From: Acidimicrobiales bacterium
GTDB taxonomy: Bacteria; Actinomycetota; Acidimicrobiia; Acidimicrobiales; JANYDT01
Assembly (NCBI GenBank): GCA_025358985.1
Contig: JANYHQ010000325.1
Coordinates: 1-6,560, forward strand
Direction of reading: 5' to 3'
Length of the DNA stretch: 6,560 nucleotides
Part shown: positions 1 to 4,272 of the stretch, piece after piece
Layout: each line of letters opens with the position of its first letter
Numbering within the stretch: the first letter of the stretch is position 1
Translations under genes and position numbers: made by a program
The notes under the pieces: generated by a model
Seen by the model: the letters and a program-made list of their open reading frames with translations, nothing else
What the model was told of the DNA's origin: nothing
The model's database searches: none

Positions 1-342
1 CACGAGGATCGCCAAACGGCGCTCAACATGGCCCGCATGATGGTGACGCAATACTTGGGTCAGCAGCCCCACATCATGAAGGCGTCCGGTGTGCCACAGT
101 CGCTACTCGACAAGGTGGGCGAAGTACTCACGTGGCCAGCCACGCATGAGCAGGTGGAGACGGCATCAAAGTTGGTGCCTGACGAAATTGTGGAGATGCT
201 CACCGCCTCAGGCACGCCGGCCGAAGCCCGGGCCAAGGTCGCCGAATACATCAAGCACGGCTGTACCTGTCCCATCCTCTATCCCCTAGGCGACGTACGG
301 GCAATGATCGACGCCTTCACCCATTGGGACCTCCAAGCCTGA
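1..342 (+). CDS. LLM class flavin/F420-dependent oxidoreductase, C-terminal part (5' end outside window)
   Basis: The open frame runs in from base 1 without a start and ends at the TGA at 340-342, giving the last 113 residues of a longer protein. The late segment LVPDEIVEML, then SGTPAEARAKVAEYIKHGC and PILYPLGD, is the usual C-terminal end of luciferase-like monooxygenases and F420-dependent methylene-tetrahydromethanopterin reductase homologues: an amphipathic helix that rejects misfit substrates, a 'G-T/S-P-E-E' turn, and the final TIM-barrel strand. Members of the family are about 300-350 residues, so roughly two thirds is missing. They are cytoplasmic enzymes using FMN or coenzyme F420; the substrate cannot be told from this fragment because the cofactor-binding half is absent. 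The internal ATG at 28 is not the real start. About 110 non-coding bases separate it from the next gene, and I see no convincing terminator there. Confidence 0.75.
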   Translation, partial: HEDRQTALNMARMMVTQYLGQQPHIMKASGVPQSLLDKVGEVLTWPATHEQVETASKLVPDEIVEMLTASGTPAEARAKVAEYIKHGCTCPILYPLGDVRAMIDAFTHWDLQA

Positions 343-417
343 CCACTTACCGTTGGCGTGGGCATCCATATGCACACGTATGTTCTGAGATCATTTCAAC
401 ATATCTGGAAGAATCTC

Positions 418-446
418 TTGCATCTCTAATCGAACGTATGTACGAT
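418..446 (+). promoter_or_regulatory. Candidate leaderless promoter of the DUF222/HNH gene
   Basis: A TTGCAT -35 element (418-423) and a TACGAT -10 element (441-446) are separated by 17 bases. The -10 is followed by exactly six bases and then the ATG at 453, so transcription would start at the A of the start codon. This spacing is typical of leaderless actinobacterial transcripts and is the main reason for choosing 453 over the in-frame ATG at 438, which would lie upstream of the transcript. The rest of the 343-452 gap shows only short inverted repeats, with no strong terminator. Confidence 0.5.
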
Positions 447-460
447 CGAGAGATGGGAGG

Positions 461-481
461 CGATCACGTGATCGAGCTCGA
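461..481. repeat. 14-bp perfect palindrome followed by an overlapping 10-bp palindrome, just inside the DUF222 gene
   Basis: CGATCACGTGATCG at 461-474 is its own reverse complement, and TCGAGCTCGA at 472-481 is a second perfect palindrome overlapping it. They fall in codons 3-10, starting 8 bases after the presumed transcription start. CGATCG also occurs at 443-448, inside the promoter. Position and symmetry fit an operator bound by a dimeric repressor, but a 14-bp palindrome is expected by chance about once in two windows of this size, so function is only a suggestion. Confidence 0.3.
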
Positions 482-1007
482 ACGGCAGATTGCCGAAGCG
501 TGCGGCACGCTGAACGTTGCCCATGCGCGTCTCGTTGCGCTCATTGCCACGGTGCTGAAATGTAAGGCATGGGAGGGGTTTGGCATTCGGTCCCCGGAGC
601 ATTGGGTCGCATGGAAAACCGGTGTCTCGCCCGCTCGTGCCACCGACCTTGTACGTATCGCTCGGCGTTCTTCTGAGCTGCCGGTCACCATCGAAGCATT
701 TGATAGTGGTGAATTGGGCGCAGATCAGGTTCCGACTATTGCGAAGTTCGCCCCCAAGCAACACGATGCTGACATCTGCACGTTCGCTCAGGCCGCCACT
801 GTGCCCCAGCTGCGGTCGGTGTTGCGTCGCTACCACTTCGATGCTGATCAGATCCCCGACGGTGAGCCGAGCGAGACCAAGCCCCTCGCAGATCCCGGAG
901 CCACACCTGTAGATCGGGTCACCATGCATCACGACGATCACGGACAATTCCACCTTCACGCCGACGTCAACTCACTCGAAGGTGCTGAGATCGAAGCAGC
1001 GCTGCGC

Positions 1008-1026
1008 GAAGCGCATGAAGCGCTTC
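1008..1026. repeat. Perfect hairpin (7-bp stem, 5-base loop) at the frameshift site
   Basis: GAAGCGC (1008-1014), loop ATGAA, and GCGCTTC (1020-1026) form a perfect inverted repeat. Its right arm covers the point where the DUF222 reading frame shifts. A further 10-bp palindrome, GCAGCGCTGC, lies directly upstream at 996-1005. The structure is visible in the sequence; a link to the frameshift is inference. Confidence 0.7.
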
Positions 1027-1669
1027 CGAGCGGGGAACCAAGACGTCACGTGGACGGACGCGCTGCTCGAGGTCTGCCGTCGGTCCATGGCCGCCATCAC
1101 CAGCGTTGGCCGGGCCGATACGTACCGCGTATACCTCCATGTGGACACGGACAAGGTGTGGGTCAACGGTGGCCCCACGCTCCCCCTCTCGCTGCGTTCA
1201 CAGGTCCTGTGCGATTGCTCCATCCATCCGTATGTCCTCACCGGTGGAAAGCCCATCAATATCGGCCGGGTCACCCGCACTATCCCAAGCCACACACGCC
1301 GCGCTGTGCTCGACCGTGACGGCACCTGCCGGTATCCCGGCTGCACCAGCAAACGTTTGGAAGTCCACCACATCATCCACTGGGAGCATGGCGGGCCCAC
1401 GGACACCGACAACCTCGCTGGATTCTGCTCGTTTCACCATCACCGAAAACACGACGGCACCTTCGACGTCACGGGGCACGCCGACGAGCCCGATGGTCTG
1501 ATATTCACCCGGCCAAACGGGTCGGTGTTTCGGTCCGGGCCGGAGTCCATCTCACCGCAAGGGCCGCTCCCCACTCCACCACCCGGTCATCAGCTCGTCC
1601 ACCCGAGCGGTGAACCGCTCCAGGAAAAGTGGATCTACTTCGACACCGACCGCCGAGTCGCCTAACCAC

Positions 1670-1675
1670 TAGCGT
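1670..1675 (+). promoter_or_regulatory. Candidate -10 element for the O-methyltransferase gene
   Basis: TAGCGT fits the actinobacterial TANNNT -10 pattern and is followed by exactly six bases before the ATG at 1682, the same arrangement as at 441-453 and 2372-2384. There is no Shine-Dalgarno sequence upstream of this ATG, which agrees with a leaderless transcript. No convincing -35 hexamer is visible at the usual distance. Confidence 0.4.
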
Positions 1676-1681
1676 CAGCCC

Positions 1682-2344
1682 ATGACAAAGGAATGCCCTC
1701 CCTGGTTGGATGCCACCGTGTTCAGCTACATCAGCGAACGCACCGCAGCGCCCGACCAGATTCTGTTGGATCTCGTGGCGGAAACTGCGGCACTGGGTCC
1801 GCGCTCCACCATGCAGATCAGTACCGTGCAGGGGCCACTCATGCAGATGCTGGTGAAATTGTGCAACGCCCGCAACGTGGTTGAGGTGGGCACATTCACG
1901 GGCTACTCGGCGCTGTGTATTGCCCGCGCCCTTCCCCACGATGGACACCTCCTGTGTTGCGACGTCAGCGAATCCTGGACCGCCATTGCCCAGCGCGCCT
2001 GGCAGCGGGCCGACGTGGCGCATAAAATCGAACTCCGTATCGCCCCGGCCATCGATACCCTGAAGTCACTGCCCCTCGATGCCCCTATCGACATGGCGTT
2101 CATCGATGCCGACAAGTCGAGCTACGCCGCCTATTACGAGGAATTGCTGCTGCGGCTGCGTCCAAATGGCCTCATCCTTATCGACAACACCCTCTGGAGC
2201 GGCAAAGTCACCAGTGAGCCAGCCGACGATGACGGCGACACCAAAGCATTACGCGCGCTGAACAATTTCATCGCAGCCGACGGCCGTGTGGACAGCTTCA
2301 TCGTGCCCATCGGCGACGGACTCACGCTAGTGCGCAAGATCTGA
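1682..2344 (+). CDS. SAM-dependent O-methyltransferase, CCoAOMT-like family (Methyltransf_3)
   Basis: This is a 220-residue cytoplasmic class I methyltransferase, the full length for the family. Visible motifs in order: the SAM-binding glycine loop VEVGTFTGYSAL (67-78); the acidic end of strand 2, CDVSE (93-97), which should hold the SAM ribose; FIDADKSSY (140-148); and LIDNTLWSGKV (166-176). By analogy with plant caffeoyl-CoA O-methyltransferase, D142, D168 and N169 would bind the divalent metal that positions a catechol-type hydroxyl of the acceptor. Bacterial members methylate varied catechols or small phenolics, and the acceptor here cannot be predicted. The gene begins 16 bases after the DUF222/HNH stop and ends 39 bases before the antitoxin start; neither neighbour suggests a pathway. 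ATG 1682 is supported by the -10 hexamer six bases upstream. Confidence 0.9.
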   Translation: MTKECPPWLDATVFSYISERTAAPDQILLDLVAETAALGPRSTMQISTVQGPLMQMLVKLCNARNVVEVGTFTGYSALCIARALPHDGHLLCCDVSESWTAIAQRAWQRADVAHKIELRIAPAIDTLKSLPLDAPIDMAFIDADKSSYAAYYEELLLRLRPNGLILIDNTLWSGKVTSEPADDDGDTKALRALNNFIAADGRVDSFIVPIGDGLTLVRKI

Positions 2345-2384
2345 TTGTCCAAACGTGCGACTGCAAGACTGTACGATTGGTCCA
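2345..2384 (+). promoter_or_regulatory. Candidate promoter and repeated operator half-sites of the toxin-antitoxin pair
   Basis: A TACGAT -10 (2372-2377) sits six bases before ATG 2384, implying a leaderless antitoxin transcript; the same hexamer is used at 441-446. Two similar small dyads flank it, TTGTCCAA (2345-2352) and TTGGTCCA (2377-2384), with centres about 32 bases apart, close to three helical turns. The second overlaps the presumed transcription start. Autorepression by the AbrB-fold antitoxin would be usual for such loci, and these would be sensible binding sites. The only -35-like sequence (TTGTCC, 2345) has an overlong 21-base spacer, so the promoter is weakly supported. Confidence 0.35.
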
Positions 2385-2689
2385 TGGCCCGCATGACACT
2401 TCGAGCAAAAGGACAACTCACGCTGCCGGAGGGAATCCGCGTGGCAGCGCGCCTCGAAGAAGGGGATCTTCTGGAGGTCGAAATCACTAGTGAGGGCATC
2501 CTGCTTCGCCCGCAGAAGATGATCGACTCAACGCAGGCTTGGTTTTGGGCACCCGAGTGGCAGGCCGGGGAACGAAGCGCCGACGACGATGGGGCTGCTG
2601 GTCGAGTGTCAACCTTCGATTCCGGTGAGACATTGGTAGCCGCCCTCACCGCACGCTCGAAGACCACCAAACGGCCACGGAAGCGGTAA
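2384..2689 (+). CDS. AbrB/MazE/SpoVT-fold antitoxin
   Basis: The protein has 101 residues. Residues 4-45 match the swapped-hairpin AbrB/SpoVT DNA-binding domain: MTLRAKGQLTLPEGIRV, then LEEGDLLEVEITSEGILLRP. The C-terminal part, with AWFWAPEWQAGE (52-63) and DDDGAAGRVSTFDSGETLVAAL (68-89), has the acidic and aromatic pattern of a toxin-binding tail seen in this antitoxin group, followed by a basic end (KTTKRPRKR). The expected job is to bind and neutralise the toxin encoded 6 bases downstream and to repress the shared promoter as a dimer. An in-frame TTG at 2345, directly after the methyltransferase stop, would add 13 residues unlike the family; I prefer ATG 2384 because the domain begins there and a -10 lies six bases before it. 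ATG 2393 is also possible. Confidence 0.85.
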   Translation: MARMTLRAKGQLTLPEGIRVAARLEEGDLLEVEITSEGILLRPQKMIDSTQAWFWAPEWQAGERSADDDGAAGRVSTFDSGETLVAALTARSKTTKRPRKR

Positions 2690-2695
2690 TCGTCT

Positions 2696-2983
2696 ATGCC
2701 CACGTTTGCTTGGCTGGCGCGCTTTGGTGTCGATTTCGATGCACTCACGCCCAGCCAGCAGGCAGCCTTCCTGGCTGCCGTAACCCAATTCGTGGAGGAC
2801 CTGGCATCCGGCGGAGGTTTTCGTAACGGTTTGCGAGTGAAGGGTGTCCGGGGCGCCGATGGCGTGTTCGAAATGACCTGGGCCGCCGACGGCCGGGCCA
2901 CATTTCACTACGGCCGGGCAATCGTGGGCGTAGAACCGCACGTCGTCTGGCGGCGAGTTGGGACGCACAAGATATTCAGCTGA
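2696..2983 (+). CDS. RelE/ParE-superfamily-like toxin
   Basis: This 95-residue protein follows the antitoxin by 6 bases, the usual toxin-antitoxin order. Residues 19-38 form a helix (SQQAAFLAAVTQFVEDLA). The rest is a beta-rich core: GLRVKGVRGADGVFEMTWA (45-63), DGRATFHYG (65-73) and PHVVWRRVGTHKIF (81-94). That order (helices, 'R-V-K' strand, 'GRA-hydrophobic-Y' strand, final strand ending in a basic/His-containing IGTH-type motif) is like RelE/ParE toxins. Candidate functional residues are R47, K49, R67, H71, R86, R87 and H91. RelE members cut mRNA in the ribosomal A site whereas ParE members poison gyrase; the sequence does not tell which applies here. No Shine-Dalgarno or own promoter is evident, so translation is probably coupled to the antitoxin. 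The 3' end overlaps the convergent thiolase gene by 8 bases. Confidence 0.7.
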   Translation: MPTFAWLARFGVDFDALTPSQQAAFLAAVTQFVEDLASGGGFRNGLRVKGVRGADGVFEMTWAADGRATFHYGRAIVGVEPHVVWRRVGTHKIFS

Positions 2984-4187
2984 GGCGCTCGATCACCATG
3001 GCCATCCCCTGGCCACCGCCTACGCACATCGACTCCAACCCAAGGGTGCCACCCGTTTCCTGCAGTCCATGGATGAGGGTGGTCATGATGCGCGCCCCCG
3101 TCATGCCGAAAGGGTGCCCGAGGGCAATAGCTCCGCCGTGCACGTTCAACGTGGACCGATCGATGCCCAGGTACCGCATGGATGGCAGTACCTGCGCGGC
3201 GAATGCCTCATTGATCTCCACGAGGTAGATGTCGTCAATTGTCATGCCGGCACGGGCCAGCGCCCGTCGACACGCTTCCACCACACCAAGACCCATGATC
3301 TCCGGATTGAGGCCGGTGACCGCCGACGACACCACTCGGGCCAACGGAGTGATGCCCAGTTCGCCAGCCCGTACATCGCTCATCACCACCACGGCCGCAG
3401 CACCATCGTTGAGGGGGCACGAGTTACCGGCGGTGACAAGTCCATCGGGACGGAACACCGGCTTGAGCCGCGCCAGGGTTTCTAACGTGGTGTCTGGTCG
3501 AGGTCCGTCATCGACGCATACCTGCCTACCATCAGGAAGCGTCACCGGGATTATGTCTCGCTCAAAGAATCCGGAATCGATGGCCATCGCTGTATTGCGT
3601 TGGGATTCGAGCGCGAATTGATCCATGTCGGCGCGTGTGACGCGTTCGAGTTGAGCAACATTCTCCGCCGTCTGACCCATGCCGATGTAGATGTCGGCCA
3701 ACCCCGAGCCGGGCGTCCACATCGAAGCATCCCCTTCACCCCGGGCTTCGGACCGTGCATGGGCATCATCAAACCGGGGATTGGTGGTATCAGGAAACGT
3801 GTCGGAACTGCCGCTGACAAATCGGCTCACGTTTTCCACACCAGCCGCAATATACGCCGCACCCTCACCGCAGCGAATGGCATGGGCGGCCATCCGGATG
3901 GTTTGGAGGGACGAGGAGCAGTAACGGTTCACCGTGGTGCCGCCCACATTTTCCAGTCCCGCCAACATGCACACCACCCGAGCCATATTGAACCCCTGCT
4001 CGCCGCCCGGCGCCCCACATCCCAACATGAGATCCTCGATGTCGGACAGTGGAAGTTGAGGAACCTGGGCCAACACCGCAGCCACCATTTGAGCCGCCAT
4101 GTCATCGGCGCGCAACGTGGACAACGAACCTTTGAACGCCCGACCGATGGGCGACCGGGCAGCGGCGACGATCACGGCTTCGGGCAT
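2976..4187 (-). CDS. Thiolase (acetyl-CoA C-acyltransferase, FadA/AtoB-like)
   Basis: This 403-residue enzyme has the full thiolase length and both domains. The nucleophilic cysteine is C90 in NRYCSSSLQ; the others in the catalytic set are N325/E326 in NEAFA, H358 in GGAIALGHPFGMTGAR, and C388 in CVGGGQGMA. TAGNSCPLNDGAAAV (252-266) is the usual CoA-side loop. The enzyme cleaves 3-ketoacyl-CoA with CoA to acetyl-CoA and a shortened acyl-CoA, or condenses two acetyl-CoA in reverse; chain length preference cannot be read from the sequence. CSSSL in place of the commoner CASGL or CGSGL around the active cysteine marks a subfamily. The gene is divergent from the acyl-CoA dehydrogenase at 4273, suggesting shared control of beta-oxidation. 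The ATG at 4187 begins the conserved PEAVIVAAARSPIG and has a promoter five bases upstream. Confidence 0.93.
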   Translation of the reverse strand: MPEAVIVAAARSPIGRAFKGSLSTLRADDMAAQMVAAVLAQVPQLPLSDIEDLMLGCGAPGGEQGFNMARVVCMLAGLENVGGTTVNRYCSSSLQTIRMAAHAIRCGEGAAYIAAGVENVSRFVSGSSDTFPDTTNPRFDDAHARSEARGEGDASMWTPGSGLADIYIGMGQTAENVAQLERVTRADMDQFALESQRNTAMAIDSGFFERDIIPVTLPDGRQVCVDDGPRPDTTLETLARLKPVFRPDGLVTAGNSCPLNDGAAAVVVMSDVRAGELGITPLARVVSSAVTGLNPEIMGLGVVEACRRALARAGMTIDDIYLVEINEAFAAQVLPSMRYLGIDRSTLNVHGGAIALGHPFGMTGARIMTTLIHGLQETGGTLGLESMCVGGGQGMAMVIERLS

Positions 4188-4192
4188 ACCGC

Positions 4193-4222
4193 AACCTACG
4201 GACCGGGCGACACCGAGAGCAA
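4193..4222 (-). promoter_or_regulatory. Candidate leaderless promoter of the thiolase gene
   Basis: On the minus strand, TTGCTC (-35, 4222-4217) and TAGGTT (-10, 4198-4193) are separated by 18 bases. The -10 lies five bases before the thiolase ATG, so the transcript would begin at or next to the start codon. There is no Shine-Dalgarno sequence in the same interval. Confidence 0.5.
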
Positions 4223-4237
4223 CTCGTTCTGCGTCAC

Positions 4238-4253
4238 ACTCTCAGGTGAGGGT
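4238..4253. promoter_or_regulatory. Candidate operator palindrome in the divergent thiolase / acyl-CoA dehydrogenase intergenic region
   Basis: ACTCTCA-GG-TGAGGGT is an inverted repeat with 6 of 7 arm positions matching. It is the only clear dyad in the 85-base gap, lies 20 bases upstream of the dehydrogenase start, and sits just before a weak -10-like GAGAAT at 4258-4263. A TetR- or GntR-type regulator sensing acyl-CoA, common for beta-oxidation genes, could bind here; no such regulator gene is in the window. Confidence 0.35.
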
Positions 4254-4272
4254 ACGAGAGAATGTCGACGTG

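Larger units (their letters stand above)
453..1665 (+). pseudogene. DUF222 / HNH endonuclease-like protein (13E12 repeat family), interrupted by a frameshift
   Basis: The first 191 codons (453-1025) encode a DUF222 domain, with the characteristic segment AWEGFGIRSPEHWVAWKTG at residues 39-57 and later VSPARATDLVRIARRSSELP. From about 1024 the homology continues in another frame as FRAGNQDVTWTDALLEVCRR and carries on to the TAA at 1663-1665. An HNH zinc-finger nuclease motif lies at about 1294-1455: CRYPGC, then VHHIIHWEHGG, NLAGFC and FHHHRKH, with the cysteine and histidine metal and catalytic residues intact. The summed length, about 404 residues, is normal for the family, but 1213 bases is one more than a multiple of three. 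One base too many or two too few at about 1023-1024 therefore breaks the gene. Read without correction, the first frame runs to 1319 and gives 288 residues lacking the HNH domain. These proteins are multicopy in actinobacteria; their cellular role is not settled. A sequencing or assembly error is the main alternative to a true pseudogene. Confidence 0.8.

Noticed and set aside
343..417. Possible terminator or small RNA between the oxidoreductase and the DUF222 gene.
   Set aside because: Only 4-bp arms are visible (for example TGTT...AACA around 380-400), with no GC-rich stem and no T-tract.
426..959. A 177-codon minus-strand frame opposite the DUF222 domain.
   Set aside because: The translation shows no recognisable family, and the plus strand carries clear DUF222 conservation.
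1008..1040. Programmed +1 ribosomal frameshift producing full-length DUF222-HNH from CTT-C at 1023-1026.
   Set aside because: There is no stop codon, rare codon or internal Shine-Dalgarno at the shift site, and no known programmed frameshift in this family. The downstream part of the first frame is meaningless sequence for 96 codons. A mutation or sequence error is simpler.
982..1665. A separate HNH protein starting at ATG 982.
   Set aside because: The first ~14 codons in this frame (MLRSKQRCAKRMKR) are unlike the family and overlap the real DUF222 frame. No promoter-like hexamer or ribosome-binding site precedes it. It is the second half of the broken gene.
2134..2901. A 255-codon open frame on the minus strand.
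   Set aside because: It lies antisense to the methyltransferase, antitoxin and toxin genes and crosses their boundaries. Its translation is low-complexity (Ser/Arg/Pro-rich) without a recognisable domain.
4099..4272. An N-terminal extension of the acyl-CoA dehydrogenase from ATG 4099.
   Set aside because: The extra 58 residues are antisense to the conserved thiolase N-terminus and resemble no acyl-CoA dehydrogenase. The family motif begins at 4273.
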